Source of the DNA: Metapseudomonas resinovorans DSM 21078
Lineage (GTDB): Bacteria; Pseudomonadota; Gammaproteobacteria; Pseudomonadales; Pseudomonadaceae
NCBI RefSeq assembly: GCF_000423545.1
Contig: NZ_AUIE01000009.1
Location: 150,803 to 214,802 of the forward strand
DNA length: 64,000 nt
Direction of reading: 5' to 3'
Shown: positions 25,809 to 37,230 of the stretch, in pieces
Position numbering within the stretch: position 1 is the first letter of the stretch
How the letters are laid out: each line of letters starts with the position of its first letter
Made by a program: the position numbers and the translations under genes
Notes under the pieces: generated by a model
Told to the model about the DNA's origin: nothing
What the model saw: the letters and a program-made list of their open reading frames with translations, nothing else
Database searches by the model: none

Positions 25809-26615
25809 ATGAAGAACAAAGTCATCCTCGTCCTGCTGGATGGCCTGAACTACGAGGTGGCCCGGCATGCGCTGGGCCACCTGCAGGCCTACTGCGGAGC
25901 CGGTCGCGCCGCCCTGTACAAGCTCCAGTGCGAGCTGCCGGCACTGTCCCGCCCGCTCTACGAATGCATCCTCACCGGCGTGCCGCCAATCAAGAGCGGA
26001 ATCGTCCACAACGATGTATCGCGCCTTTCCCGAGAGCGCAGCATCTTCCACTACGCCAGCGCCGCCGGGCTCAAGACCGCCGCGGCTGCCTATCACTGGG
26101 TCAGCGAGCTCTATAACCGCTCGCCTTTCGAAGCCGCCCGCGACCGTCATACCGATGCAGCGGAGTTGCCGATCCAGCACGGGCACTTCTATTACGCCGA
26201 CCACTATCCGGACTCGCACCTGTTTGCCGACGCCGAGAGCCTGCGCCAGCGCCACAACCCGGACTTTCTCCTGGTGCACCCGATGAATGTGGATGACGCG
26301 GGCCACAAGCACGGCCTGGATTCGCCCCAGTACCGCAACAGCGCACGGGTCGCCGATATCCTCCTGGCCGAGTACCTGCAACGTTGGCTGGACGCCGGCT
26401 ACCAGGTGCTGGTGACCGCCGACCACGGCATGAACAACGATCGCTCCCACAACGGCCTGCTGGCCGAAGAGCGCGAGGTCCCGCTGTTCGTCCTGGGCGA
26501 TGCCTTCAGCCTGGACGCCACGGCGCAGCCGAAGCAGACCGAACTGTGCGGCACCGTTTGCGAGCTGCTGGGCGCATCCCACGACAAGGTTGCCTGCCAG
26601 GAGCTGCTGAAGTGA
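25809..26615 (+). CDS. Alkaline-phosphatase-superfamily hydrolase (NPP-like)
   Basis: 268 residues. Metal-binding and catalytic elements of the superfamily are visible: Asp11 (LLDGLN), the nucleophile Ser47 in PALSRP, the HPMNVDDAGHKHG segment and TADHGMN. It would cleave a phosphomonoester, phosphodiester or phosphonate. There is no signal peptide, so it acts in the cytoplasm on the imported substrate. It sits between the binding-protein and permease genes and overlaps the first permease gene by 4 bases. Confidence 0.85.
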   Translation: MKNKVILVLLDGLNYEVARHALGHLQAYCGAGRAALYKLQCELPALSRPLYECILTGVPPIKSGIVHNDVSRLSRERSIFHYASAAGLKTAAAAYHWVSELYNRSPFEAARDRHTDAAELPIQHGHFYYADHYPDSHLFADAESLRQRHNPDFLLVHPMNVDDAGHKHGLDSPQYRNSARVADILLAEYLQRWLDAGYQVLVTADHGMNNDRSHNGLLAEEREVPLFVLGDAFSLDATAQPKQTELCGTVCELLGASHDKVACQELLK

Positions 26616-27454
26616 ATGCCACCAACCGGGGAAAATGGCTGGCACTGCTCTGCCTGCTGCCCTTTGCCGTATTTTTCATCCTGTTCCAGATTGCGCCACT
26701 GGCCTGGGTCGCCATCCACAGCCTGAACACGCCGGAAGGCTGGGGCCTTAGCAACTACGCCAAGATGTTCAGCTCGAAGTTCTACCTGCAGGCCATCAAG
26801 CACAGCCTGCAGATCGCCTTCTGGTCGAGCCTGTTCGGCATCGTCATTGCCGTGATCGGCGCCTATTCACTGCGCAAGGTGGATTCGAAGCTGCGCGATT
26901 TCGTCATGGCCTTCTCCAACATGACCAGCAACTTCGCCGGCGTACCGCTGGCCTTCGCCTTCATCATCCTGCTTGGCTTCAACGGCGCCCTGACCATCCT
27001 GCTCAAGCAGTCCGGCGTGATCGAGGATTTCAACCTCTACTCCAAGACCGGGCTGATCGTGCTCTACACCTACTTCCAGATTCCCCTGGGCGTCTTGCTG
27101 CTCTACCCGGCCTTCGACGCCCTGCGCGAAGACTGGCGCGAATCCGCAGCCCTGCTCGGCGCCGGCCCCTGGCAGTTCTGGCGACACATCGGCCTGCCCG
27201 TGCTGACGCCCGCCTTGCTGGGCACCTTCGTCATCCTGCTGGCCAATGCACTTGGCGCCTACGCCACCGTCTATGCCCTGACCACCGGGAACTTCAACGT
27301 GTTGACCATCCGCATCGCCGCCATGGTCGCTGGCGACATCGCGCTCAACCCCAACCTGGCCAGCGCCCTGGCGATGGTTCTGGTCGGGCTGATGGCACTG
27401 ATCACGGTGGTGCACCAGTGGCTACTGAAGAGGAGCTACCATGTCGCGCGCTGA
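26612..27454 (+). CDS. ABC transporter permease, first subunit
   Basis: 280 residues with six membrane helices. The EAA-type loop (FDALREDWRESAALLGAGPWQFWRHIGLP, residues roughly 163-191) docks with the ATPase. Starts with GTG at 26612, which overlaps the stop codon of the phosphatase gene (GTGA); the longer upstream frame lies over that gene and is not real. It overlaps the next permease gene by 14 bases. Confidence 0.9.
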   Translation: MNATNRGKWLALLCLLPFAVFFILFQIAPLAWVAIHSLNTPEGWGLSNYAKMFSSKFYLQAIKHSLQIAFWSSLFGIVIAVIGAYSLRKVDSKLRDFVMAFSNMTSNFAGVPLAFAFIILLGFNGALTILLKQSGVIEDFNLYSKTGLIVLYTYFQIPLGVLLLYPAFDALREDWRESAALLGAGPWQFWRHIGLPVLTPALLGTFVILLANALGAYATVYALTTGNFNVLTIRIAAMVAGDIALNPNLASALAMVLVGLMALITVVHQWLLKRSYHVAR

Positions 27455-28238
27455 ATCCCGCAACGGCGGCCTCTACCATCGCGTGGTGGTCTGGTTGCTG
27501 TTCCTGATCCTGCTGCTGCCGCTGGCCGGCACCCTGCTCTACTCCGTTTCCACCAGTTGGTCGGCGACCATCCTCCCGGACGGGCTGACCCTCAAGTGGT
27601 ACTTCGCACTGTGGAGCGACGCCCGTTTCCTCACCGCCTTCGGCCAGTCCCTGCTGGTGTGCTTCGGCGCGCTGGCGCTGTCGGTGGTGCTGATACTGCC
27701 GCTGCTGTTCGTGGTGCATTACCACTTCCCGAAGCTCGACGGGCTGATGAACATCCTCATCCTGCTGCCCTTCGCAGTGCCGCCGGTGGTGTCCTCCGTG
27801 GGGCTATTGCAGATCTACGGATCCGGACCGCTGGCCATGGTGGGCACGCCCTGGATCCTGATCGGCTGCTTCTTCACCATCGCCCTGCCCTTCATGTACC
27901 GCGCCATCACCAACAACCTGCAGGCAATCAACCTGCGTGACCTGATGGACGCCGCCCAACTGCTCGGCGCCAGTACCTGGAAAGCCGCATTCCTGGTGGT
28001 GCTGCCGAACCTGCGCAAGGGACTGATGGTGTCGCTGTTCCTGTCGTTCTCCTTCCTCTTCGGCGAGTTCGTCTTCGCCAACCTGCTGGTAGGTACCCGC
28101 TACGAAACCCTGCAGGTGTATCTGAACAACATGCGCAACAGCAGCGGCCACTTCAACAGCGCCCTGGTGATCTCCTACTTCTTCTTCGTGCTGCTGTTCA
28201 CCTGGGCAGCCAACCGTCTGAACAAGGACAAGGCATGA
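27441..28238 (+). CDS. ABC transporter permease, second subunit
   Basis: 265 residues, six membrane helices and an EAA-type loop around LRDLMDAAQLLGASTWKAAF. Together with the first permease it forms the heterodimeric inner-membrane channel. AGGAG precedes the ATG inside the end of the first permease gene, and its own end overlaps the ATPase gene by 4 bases (ATGA). Confidence 0.9.
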   Translation: MSRAESRNGGLYHRVVVWLLFLILLLPLAGTLLYSVSTSWSATILPDGLTLKWYFALWSDARFLTAFGQSLLVCFGALALSVVLILPLLFVVHYHFPKLDGLMNILILLPFAVPPVVSSVGLLQIYGSGPLAMVGTPWILIGCFFTIALPFMYRAITNNLQAINLRDLMDAAQLLGASTWKAAFLVVLPNLRKGLMVSLFLSFSFLFGEFVFANLLVGTRYETLQVYLNNMRNSSGHFNSALVISYFFFVLLFTWAANRLNKDKA

Positions 28239-29223
28239 GCTTTCTTTCCATCCGCGGCCTGCACAAGAGCTATGGCCAGACCTCCATCTTCAGTGACATC
28301 CACTGCGAGATCGGCAAGGGCGAATTCGTCACCCTGCTCGGCCCTTCGGGCTGCGGCAAGTCCACCCTGCTGCGCTGCATCGCCGGCCTCACCGAAGTCA
28401 ACGGCGGGCAGATTCTGCTGGACGGCCAGGACCTGGTGCCGGTATCGCCGCAGAAGCGTGGCATCGGCATGGTGTTCCAGAGCTATGCACTGTTCCCCAA
28501 CATGACCGTGCAGCAGAACGTCGCCTTCGGCCTGCGTATGCAAAAGGTCGAAGGCTCCGACAGCAAGCGCCGGGTGGATGAGGCCCTGGCCATGGTGGAG
28601 TTGCAGGATTTTGCCGCGCGTTATCCGCACCAGCTTTCCGGTGGCCAGTGCCAGCGCGTGGCTCTCGCCCGCTCGCTGGTCACCCGGCCGCGCCTGCTGC
28701 TGCTGGACGAACCGCTCTCGGCGCTGGACGCGCGCATCCGCAAGCATCTGCGTGAACAGATCCGCTCCATCCAGCAGGAACTGGGACTGACCACCATTTT
28801 CGTCACCCATGACCAGGAAGAAGCGCTGACCCTCTCCGACCGCATCTTCCTGATGAATGCTGGGCGTATCGTCCAGAGTGGCGATGCGGAAACCCTCTAC
28901 ACCGCGCCGGTGGACGCCTTCGCCGCCGGCTTCATCGGCAACTACAACCTGCTCGACGCCGACGCGGCCAGCCGCCTGTTGCAGCGCCCGGTGAACGGCC
29001 GCATCGCCATACGCCCGGAGGCCATCGCCCTGAGCGCCGAAGGTGGCATCGAGGCCGAAGTGCGCAGCCACAGCCTGCTGGGCAACGTCGTGCGCTATCG
29101 GGTCGAAGCCCGCGGCGTTCAGTTGGTAGTGGACGTGCTCAATCGCTCCGCCGAAGATCTGCACCGCAAAGGCCAACGCGTCGGTCTGCGCATAGACGAT
29201 CACGCAATCCGGGAGGTGGCCTG

Positions 29224-29224
<1 letters not shown>
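28235..29224 (+). CDS. ABC transporter ATPase
   Basis: 329 residues. Walker A GPSGCGKST (36-44), Q-loop region VFQSYALFP, signature LSGGQCQRVALARSL and Walker B LLLLDEPLSALD are intact. A C-terminal TOBE-like domain (about 255-329) resembles MalK/PotA-type subunits. It powers import by the neighbouring permeases. The stop codon overlaps the start of the HAD gene by one base. Confidence 0.92.
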
Positions 29225-30787
<1,563 letters not shown>

Positions 30788-30819
30788 CGACGGCGCGGGG
30801 TAAAGCTCCCTCACCCCGG

Positions 30820-30842
30820 CCCCTCTCCCAGAGGGAGAGGGG
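30820..30842. terminator. Hairpin between convergent modA and hypothetical gene
   Basis: A perfect 10-bp stem (CCCCTCTCCC and GGGAGAGGGG) with a 3-base loop, without a T-run. The CCCTCACCCC...CTCTCCC pattern recurs in part at 12144 and looks like a dispersed intergenic palindrome that can also end transcription. Confidence 0.5.
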
Positions 30843-30859
30843 AGCCTGTCGGCGGCGAC

Positions 30860-31399
30860 TCAGTCGTCGCCCTCTTCCATGGCGGCCTTGAGCGCCTCAT
30901 AGGCCGGCGCGGTGTAGATACCGATCTCCACGGCCAGTTGCATGACCTTCTCCAGGTCATTCTTGTAGACCAGCACGCACTGCAGTTCGTCATCCAGCGG
31001 TTCGCTGAAGTCCACCAGCACGTAGCCGCCCTTCTCCGGGTACAGGCTGCCCATCTGCACCTGGATGCGGTTGAGGGCCTTGAGGGGCTCCACCTTCACC
31101 AGTTGCTTGGGTCTGAGCACGAAATTGACGCTGGGGCCGAAGGAGTCCACCACCTGCTGGAACAGCTGGTCGTAGCTATCCGCCTGGAACAATACGGTGT
31201 CCGGCAAGCTGCCCACCACGACCCATTCGCCCAATGGGATAGGGAAGCTTTCGTCGTAGTTGATATCGGGATTGGCCGCGAGGAATGCGTCCGGATCGGC
31301 GTAGGCCTGTGAGGCTTCGTCGGCGACGCGCTCGATCTCATCCTCGGCCATGCATCCGGAGCTGATGGCCGTAATCAATTCGATAAGTTGCTGTTTCAC
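30860..31399 (-). CDS. Conserved hypothetical protein
   Basis: 179 residues, soluble and acidic, with a start of VKQQLIELITAISSGCMAEDEI (GTG at 31399) and an acidic end (AAMEEGDD). Good codon bias. The central part (GEWVVVGSLPDTVLFQADSYDQLFQQVVDSFG) suggests an alpha/beta fold. No signal peptide, membrane segment or catalytic motif is recognised. It lies between the convergent modA and the ahpF terminator. Confidence 0.65.
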   Translation of the reverse strand: MKQQLIELITAISSGCMAEDEIERVADEASQAYADPDAFLAANPDINYDESFPIPLGEWVVVGSLPDTVLFQADSYDQLFQQVVDSFGPSVNFVLRPKQLVKVEPLKALNRIQVQMGSLYPEKGGYVLVDFSEPLDDELQCVLVYKNDLEKVMQLAVEIGIYTAPAYEALKAAMEEGDD

Positions 31400-31461
31400 G
31401 AGATGAGCCCTGCCGCATGAGGAACGAAAGCGCGAAGGATACAGGGAAGCCGCGCGGACAT

Positions 31462-31493
31462 AAAAAAAGCGGAGAGCCCTTGCAGGCCTCCGC
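31462..31493 (-). terminator. Terminator of the ahpC-ahpF unit
   Basis: On the minus strand a stem GCGGAG with CTCCGC is followed by seven T, 26 bases after the ahpF stop codon. Confidence 0.8.
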
Positions 31494-31519
31494 CACTTCA
31501 GCACACCACGCTGAGTAAA

Positions 31520-33076
31520 TCAGGTCGTACGGATCAGGTGATCGAAGGCACCCAGCGACGCCTTGGCGCCCTCGCCCACGGCGATCACGATCTGCTTGTA
31601 CGGAACGGTGGTGACGTCACCGGCAGCGAACACGCCGGGGATGTTGGTCTGGCCCTTGGCGTCGACGATGATCTCGCCGCGCGGGGTAAGCTCCACCACA
31701 CCCTTCAGCCATTCGCTGTTGGGCAGCAGGCCGATCTGCACGAAGATGCCTTCCAGCTCCAGCGTACGCAGTTCATCGGTGTTGCGGTCCTTGTAGACCA
31801 GACCGTTGACCTTCTGGCCATCGCCTTTCACTTCAGTGGTCAGCGCGCTCTTGATGACGTTGACGTTGGGCAGGCTGGCCAGCTTTTTCTGCAGCACCGC
31901 GTCTGCACGCAGCTTGTCGTCGAACTCGATCAGGGTGACATGGGCGACGATGCCGGCCAGGTCGATGGCGGCCTCGACGCCGGAGTTGCCACCGCCGATC
32001 ACGGCAACGCGCTTGCCCTTGAACAGCGGGCCATCGCAGTGCGGGCAATAGGCTACGCCGCGGCCACGGTATTCCTGCTCGCCGGGTACGTTCATCTCAC
32101 GCCAGCGGGCGCCGGTGGAAAGGATCACGGTCTTGGCTTTAAGCGATGCACCGCTCTCGAAGCGTACTTCATGCAACTCGCCCTCGACCTTGGCAGGGAC
32201 CAGTGCGGAGGCGCGCTGCAGGTTCATGATGTCGACGTCGTATTGCTTGACGTGCTCTTCCAGGGCGCGGGCCAGTTTCGGGCCTTCGGTCTCCTGCACG
32301 GAGATGAAGTTCTCGATGGCCATGGTATCCAGCACCTGGCCACCGAAGCGCTCGGCAGCGACGCCAGTGCGAATGCCTTTGCGTGCGGCATAGATAGCTG
32401 CGGATGCGCCAGCCGGACCACCGCCGATGACCAGCACGTCGAAGGCGGCCTTGGCATTGAGCTTCTCGGCATCGCGGGCAGCGGCGCCGGTGTCGATCTT
32501 GGCGAGGATTTCTTCCACGCCCATGCGGCCCTGGCCGAACAGCTCGCCGTTCAGGTAGATGCTCGGCACGGACATGATCTGGCGCTGCTCGACTTCGTCC
32601 TGGAACAGCGCGCCGTCGATGGCGACGTGGCGAATGTTCGGGTTGAGCACGGCCATCAGGTTCAGCGCCTGCACCACGTCGGGGCAGTTCTGGCAGGACA
32701 GCGAGAAATAGGTTTCGAAGCTGAACTCGCCTTCGATCGACTTGATCTGCTCGATCACATCAGCGGCAAGCTTGGATGGGTGACCACCCACTTGCAGCAA
32801 GGCCAGCACCAGCGAAGTGAACTCGTGGCCCATGGGGATACCGGCAAAACGCAGGGCGATGTCGGCACCGGGGCGATTCAGGGAGAACGACGGGCGACGG
32901 GCGTCGCTGCCATCGGTCTTCAGGGTGATCTTGTCGGTCAGGCCGACGATGTCTTGCAGCAGCCCGAGCAATTCGCGGGATTTGTCGCTGTCATCGAGGG
33001 ACGCGACGATCTCGAACGGCTGGGTGACCTTTTCGAGGTAGGCCTTCAACTGGGTTTTAAGATTGGCGTCCAACAT
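31520..33076 (-). CDS. ahpF: Alkyl hydroperoxide reductase subunit F
   Basis: 518 residues: an N-terminal double-thioredoxin-like domain with the redox pair C128/C131 (SCQNC), then a thioredoxin-reductase-like part with FAD motif GGGPAG (218-223) and the active pair C344/C347 (CPHC). It passes electrons from NADH through FAD and the two disulfides to AhpC. It is 176 bases downstream of ahpC, with a hairpin in the gap. Confidence 0.97.
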   Translation of the reverse strand: MLDANLKTQLKAYLEKVTQPFEIVASLDDSDKSRELLGLLQDIVGLTDKITLKTDGSDARRPSFSLNRPGADIALRFAGIPMGHEFTSLVLALLQVGGHPSKLAADVIEQIKSIEGEFSFETYFSLSCQNCPDVVQALNLMAVLNPNIRHVAIDGALFQDEVEQRQIMSVPSIYLNGELFGQGRMGVEEILAKIDTGAAARDAEKLNAKAAFDVLVIGGGPAGASAAIYAARKGIRTGVAAERFGGQVLDTMAIENFISVQETEGPKLARALEEHVKQYDVDIMNLQRASALVPAKVEGELHEVRFESGASLKAKTVILSTGARWREMNVPGEQEYRGRGVAYCPHCDGPLFKGKRVAVIGGGNSGVEAAIDLAGIVAHVTLIEFDDKLRADAVLQKKLASLPNVNVIKSALTTEVKGDGQKVNGLVYKDRNTDELRTLELEGIFVQIGLLPNSEWLKGVVELTPRGEIIVDAKGQTNIPGVFAAGDVTTVPYKQIVIAVGEGAKASLGAFDHLIRTT

Positions 33077-33211
33077 GTGCGATTTCCTTTATTTCGGGCA
33101 TGAGTCACCCCTCGACGGCCGTCGCCGGCCGCCCGAAACGGGATGAGGGGTGTGATACGAGCGGATTGCCGAAAGGCCCTCCGCACGCCTTTACAGGGAG
33201 TAAAACGGAGT

Positions 33212-33244
33212 GGGAAGCGTCGAGAGCAAGCGCAACAGCTTCCC
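33212..33244 (-). other. Hairpin in the ahpC-ahpF gap
   Basis: GGGAAGC (33212-33218) pairs with GCTTCCC (33238-33244) around a 19-base loop, just after the ahpC stop codon on the minus strand. It may act as a partial terminator or stabilise ahpC mRNA, giving more AhpC than AhpF. Confidence 0.45.
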
Positions 33245-33252
33245 GACCGTTT

Positions 33253-33816
33253 TTAGATCTTGCCTACCAGATCCAGAGACGGGGCCAGAGTGGCTTCGCC
33301 TTCCTTCCACTTGGCCGGGCAGACTTCGCCCGGATGGGCAGCCACGTACTGGGCAGCCTTGACCTTGCGCAGCAGTTCCTGGGCGTCACGGCCGATGCCG
33401 CCGGCGTTGACTTCGACGATCTGAATCTTGCCTTCCGGATCGATCACGAAGGTGCCACGGTCAGCCAGACCGGCTTCTTCGATCAGAACTTCGAAGTTCT
33501 TCGACAGAACCCAGGTCGGGTCGCCAATCAGCGGGTACTGGATCTTGCCGATGGTGTCGGAGGTGTCGTGCCAGGCCTTGTGGGTGAAGTGGGTGTCAGT
33601 GGACACACCGTAGATTTCCACGCCCAGTTTCTGGAACTCGGCGTAGTTGTCGGCCAGGTCGCCCAGTTCGGTCGGGCAAACGAAGGTGAAGTCAGCCGGG
33701 TAGAAGAAGAATACGGACCACTTGCCCTTCAGGCTGGCTTCGGTCAGTTCGACGAACTTGCCCTGATGGTAGGCGGTGGCTTTGAAGGGTTTGACTTCGG
33801 TATTGATCAGAGACAT
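33253..33816 (-). CDS. ahpC: Alkyl hydroperoxide reductase subunit C (peroxiredoxin)
   Basis: 187 residues, typical 2-Cys peroxiredoxin of the AhpC type: peroxidatic C47 in FTFVCPTE and resolving C166 in GEVCPAKW, with the C-terminal tail. It reduces hydrogen peroxide, organic peroxides and peroxynitrite using AhpF. The 157-base gap upstream is AT-rich and contains two TCAATC repeats that could belong to an OxyR site, but I could not fit the OxyR consensus. Confidence 0.97.
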   Translation of the reverse strand: MSLINTEVKPFKATAYHQGKFVELTEASLKGKWSVFFFYPADFTFVCPTELGDLADNYAEFQKLGVEIYGVSTDTHFTHKAWHDTSDTIGKIQYPLIGDPTWVLSKNFEVLIEEAGLADRGTFVIDPEGKIQIVEVNAGGIGRDAQELLRKVKAAQYVAAHPGEVCPAKWKEGEATLAPSLDLVGKI

Positions 33817-33973
33817 CGCAACGTCCTCGTTGGGTTAGGAAATTTACCCGACGAAGAGTATTGGGTTATTCCAAAAAGATCATATTGATTGACCCCATCA
33901 GAACGATTGATTACTTCAATCCAACTCCCCGACACCCCGCCACGCGTGGCCTGGAGCGCCGGAGAGTCCCGCA

Positions 33974-34939
33974 TCAGACGAGGCTTTCGTCGAGCAGGAG
34001 CACCAGCTTTCCTTCCACCTGGTTGCTGGCCAGCGCCTCGAAGGCAGCCTCGGCGTCTTTGGCCGAATAGGCTTTTTCCAGGCGTGGTTGCAGGCGGCCT
34101 TCCTCGAACAGCGGCCAGACCTGCTGGCGCAACTCGCTGATGAGGTCAGCCTTGAACTGCTCGTCGCGGCTGCGCAGGGTAGAGCCGATCAACTGCACCC
34201 GCTTGCCCAGCAGCAGGGCCATGTCCAGCTCGGCCTTGCGCCCGCCCATCAGGCCAATGTTCACCCAGCGCCCGTCGGTGGCGGCCAGGGCCAGGTTGAG
34301 ACTGGCGTAGTTGCCGCCTACCGGGTCGAGAATCACGTCGAAGGGGCCGAAATCACGCAGGCTTTCCAGACTCTCGCCGCGCAGCGCGCCGCCTTGGGCA
34401 CCGAGGGATTCGCAATAGGCCAGGCGCTCCGCCGAGCCCACACTGACCCAGCAGGGATTGCCGAAGGCCTTGCACAGCTGGATGGCTGCCGAGCCGACAC
34501 CACTGGCCCCGGCGTGCAGCAGCACTTTCTCGCCAGGCTTGATGCCGGCCAGTTGGAACAGGTTGAGCCAGGCCGTGGCGTAAACCTCCGGCAACGCGGC
34601 AGCCTCAGCCAGGGACAAGCCTTCCGGCACGGGCAGCACATGGCGGGCATCCACCACCACTTCCTCGGCCATGCCGCCGCCGGCAAGCAGACAGCAGACA
34701 CGGTCACCCACCCGCCAGGCACCACTGCCGGACCCCACCTCGGCAATCACTCCGGAGGCTTCCAGGCCAAGAATGTCGCTGGCTCCCGGCGGCGGCGGAT
34801 AAAGCCCGGCGCGCTGCAACAGGTCGGCCCGGTTCAGGCCGGCAGCCGCCACGCGAATCCGCACTTGCCCCACGTCACAGGCCGGACTGGCCCGCTCCCC
34901 CCACTCCACGCGCCCTTCGACGCCTTGCAATGCCTTCAC
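33974..34939 (-). CDS. Zinc-type/quinone oxidoreductase (MDR family)
   Basis: 321 residues. GroES-like N-terminal domain (AGLNRADLLQRAGLYPPPPGASDILGLEASG in outline, residues 34-64) and Rossmann domain with HAGASGVGSAAIQL. It lacks the zinc ligands of alcohol dehydrogenases and matches the PIG3/QOR type NADPH-quinone reductases. It starts with GTG at 34939, with GGAGG five bases before; the open frame that continues upstream is antisense to prc and not real. Divergent from prc. Confidence 0.9.
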   Translation of the reverse strand: MKALQGVEGRVEWGERASPACDVGQVRIRVAAAGLNRADLLQRAGLYPPPPGASDILGLEASGVIAEVGSGSGAWRVGDRVCCLLAGGGMAEEVVVDARHVLPVPEGLSLAEAAALPEVYATAWLNLFQLAGIKPGEKVLLHAGASGVGSAAIQLCKAFGNPCWVSVGSAERLAYCESLGAQGGALRGESLESLRDFGPFDVILDPVGGNYASLNLALAATDGRWVNIGLMGGRKAELDMALLLGKRVQLIGSTLRSRDEQFKADLISELRQQVWPLFEEGRLQPRLEKAYSAKDAEAAFEALASNQVEGKLVLLLDESLV

Positions 34940-35065
34940 GGTGCCTCCATAGTGAGCTTGGACCTGGCCCGGCGAGTAGCCGGGCCTTCGCATTGCGCCA
35001 ATGGAACCCGGCGCCCTCAAATACGGCCTAATATGCGTTATCACCTGTCCCGACGTCGAATCAGC

Positions 35066-37147
35066 ATGAAGCGCTCCCTGATCAGTTCTGCACTTGCCTT
35101 GGCCCTCAGCGTCAGCATCCTGCCGCTGCATGCCGCCCCCACAGCCCCGAACAGTTGGGATGCCATTCAGCCCGACCGCGAACAGGTGATCGCCAGCCTC
35201 AACGTAGTGGAGCTGCTCAAGCGCCACCACTACAACAAGCCGCCGCTCAACGATGAGCGCTCGGTGAAGATCTACGAGGGCTACCTCAAGCTCCTCGACC
35301 CGGCGCGAATGTACTTCACCGCCGCCGATATCGCGGAATTCGACAAGTGGCGCACGCGCTTCGACGACCTGCTGAAAAGCGGTGACTTGGAGCCCGGCTT
35401 CGTCATCTACAAGCGCCACCTTGACCGCCTGAAGGAACGCCTGGACTTCGCCCTTGCGATGCTCGACAAGGGCGTCGACAAGATCGATTTCACCGTCGAC
35501 GAAAACCTGGAAACCGACCGCGAGAAAGCCCCCTGGGCCAAGGACCGCGCGGCCCTTGATGACCTCTGGCGCAAGCGCGTGAAAGATGAAGTACTGCGCC
35601 TGAAGATCGCCAAGAAGGACCCCAAGGCCATCCAGGAGCTGCTGATCAAACGCTACAAGAATCAGCTTTCCCGCCTCGACCAGACTCGTGGCGAGGACGT
35701 ATTCCAGGCCTACATCAACGCCTTCGCCCAGACTTACGACCCGCACACCCAGTACCTCTCCCCGGATAACGCGGAAAACTTCGACATCAACATGAGCCTG
35801 TCCCTCGAGGGCATCGGCGCCGTGTTGCAGAGCGACAACGAGTACGTGAAGGTGGTGCGCCTCGTACCGGCGGGGCCTGCCGAGAAGAGCAAGCAGGTCG
35901 CACCGGCGGACAAGATTGTTGGCGTTGCCCAGGGCAACGGCGAAATGGTCGATGTGATCGGCTGGCGCCTGGACGAGGTGGTCAAGCTGATCCGCGGCCC
36001 GAAAGGCTCCGTGGTGCGCCTGGAAGTGATTCCGGCCAGCAACGCCCCGAACGACCAGACCAGCAAGGTAGTCGCCATCACCCGCGAAGCCGTGAAGCTG
36101 GAAGAACAGGCCGCGAAGAAATCCGTCATCAACCTCGAGCATGAAGGCAGCAAGTTCAAGCTCGGCGTGATCGAGGTACCGGCCTTCTACCTGGACTTCA
36201 AGGCCTTCCGCGCTGGTGATCCCGAGTACAAGAGCACCACCCGTGACGTGAAGAAACTCCTCGGCGAGCTGCAGAAGGAGAAAGTCGACGGCGTGGTCAT
36301 CGACCTGCGCAACAACGGCGGCGGCTCCCTGCAGGAAGCCACCGAGCTGACCGGCCTGTTCATCGACCAGGGGCCGACCGTACTGGTTCGCAACAGCGAC
36401 GGCCGCGTCGATGTGCTGGCCGACGAGAATACCGGCACTTACTACACCGGCCCGATGGCCGTGCTGGTCAACCGCCTGTCCGCGTCGGCCTCGGAGATCT
36501 TCGCCGGCGCCATGCAGGACTACCACCGCGCGCTGATCATCGGTGGCCAGACCTTCGGCAAGGGCACCGTGCAGACCATCCAGCCGTTGAACCATGGCGA
36601 GCTCAAGCTGACCCTGGCCAAGTTCTACCGCGTGTCCGGCCAGAGCACCCAGCACCAGGGCGTGCTGCCGGACATCGAGTACCCCTCGGTGGTAGACACC
36701 AAGCAGATCGGTGAAAGCGCCCTGCCCGAAGCCATGCCCTGGGACAGCATCCGCCCGGCCATCAAGCCCGAGCTGGACCCCTTCAAGCCGTTCCTGGCCG
36801 AGCTGAAGGCCCGCCACGATTCGCGCACAGCGCAGAATCCGGACTTCGTCTACAGCCGAGAGCGCCTGGCTCTGGCACAGAAGCTGATGAAGGACACCGT
36901 GGTCAGCCTCAACGAGACCAAGCGCCGCGCCGAACAGACTGACATCGAGGCCAAGCAGTTGGCGATGGAGAACACCCGTCGCAAGGCCAAGGGCGAAGAA
37001 CTTCTGAAGGAGCTCAAGCCGGAAGACGAAGACGCCGTGCCGGTAGAAGAGGAAAAGACCAAACCGGAAGATGACGCCTACCTGACTGAAACCGGACAGA
37101 TCCTGTTGGATTACCTGGGCCTGAACGCATCCGTGGCGAAACATTGA
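35066..37147 (+). CDS. prc: Tail-specific periplasmic protease Prc
   Basis: 693 residues with a signal peptide (MKRSLISSALALALSVSILP, cut near LHA-A). A helical N-terminal region, a PDZ domain (about 240-335) and the S41 catalytic domain follow; the Ser/Lys dyad is S474 in SASASEIF and K499 in FGKGTVQ. It degrades misfolded or tagged periplasmic proteins and, in P. aeruginosa, influences MucA/AlgU signalling. The ATG at 35066 is preferred over one 11 codons earlier because it begins the signal peptide. Followed by a Pho-box-like repeat and a terminator. Confidence 0.95.
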   Translation: MKRSLISSALALALSVSILPLHAAPTAPNSWDAIQPDREQVIASLNVVELLKRHHYNKPPLNDERSVKIYEGYLKLLDPARMYFTAADIAEFDKWRTRFDDLLKSGDLEPGFVIYKRHLDRLKERLDFALAMLDKGVDKIDFTVDENLETDREKAPWAKDRAALDDLWRKRVKDEVLRLKIAKKDPKAIQELLIKRYKNQLSRLDQTRGEDVFQAYINAFAQTYDPHTQYLSPDNAENFDINMSLSLEGIGAVLQSDNEYVKVVRLVPAGPAEKSKQVAPADKIVGVAQGNGEMVDVIGWRLDEVVKLIRGPKGSVVRLEVIPASNAPNDQTSKVVAITREAVKLEEQAAKKSVINLEHEGSKFKLGVIEVPAFYLDFKAFRAGDPEYKSTTRDVKKLLGELQKEKVDGVVIDLRNNGGGSLQEATELTGLFIDQGPTVLVRNSDGRVDVLADENTGTYYTGPMAVLVNRLSASASEIFAGAMQDYHRALIIGGQTFGKGTVQTIQPLNHGELKLTLAKFYRVSGQSTQHQGVLPDIEYPSVVDTKQIGESALPEAMPWDSIRPAIKPELDPFKPFLAELKARHDSRTAQNPDFVYSRERLALAQKLMKDTVVSLNETKRRAEQTDIEAKQLAMENTRRKAKGEELLKELKPEDEDAVPVEEEKTKPEDDAYLTETGQILLDYLGLNASVAKH

Positions 37148-37151
37148 AATG

Positions 37152-37180
37152 ATGTCATAACGCTGTCATATATCTGTCGT
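37152..37180 (+). promoter_or_regulatory. Pho-box-like triple repeat
   Basis: ATGTCAT, CTGTCAT and CTGTCGT start at 37152, 37163 and 37174, exactly 11 bases apart with 4-base spacers. This is the PhoB-box pattern (CTGTCAT-N4-CTGTCAT). It lies between prc and the gene at 37231, but the prc terminator follows at 37189. Confidence 0.5.
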
Positions 37181-37188
37181 GAAATTCG

Positions 37189-37217
37189 GGGGCCGCAATC
37201 GCGGCCCCTTTCTTTTT
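37189..37217 (+). terminator. Terminator after prc
   Basis: A perfect 8-bp stem (GGGGCCGC and GCGGCCCC) with an AATC loop, followed by TTTCTTTTT. It ends 14 bases before the next ATG. Confidence 0.85.
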
Positions 37218-37230
37218 CACGAGTAACAGC

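Noticed and set aside
24720..26645. 641-codon minus-strand frame across the binding-protein and phosphatase genes
   Set aside because: Antisense shadow with no domain; both plus-strand genes have clear motifs and ribosome-binding sites.
33817..33960. OxyR-binding site upstream of ahpC
   Set aside because: OxyR control is likely from knowledge of the gene, but I could not fit the four ATAG-type quarter sites; only two TCAATC repeats are visible.
34940..37144. Minus-strand frame extending the quinone oxidoreductase by over 700 residues
   Set aside because: The extension is antisense to prc, and the enzyme has a proper GTG start with GGAGG at 34939.
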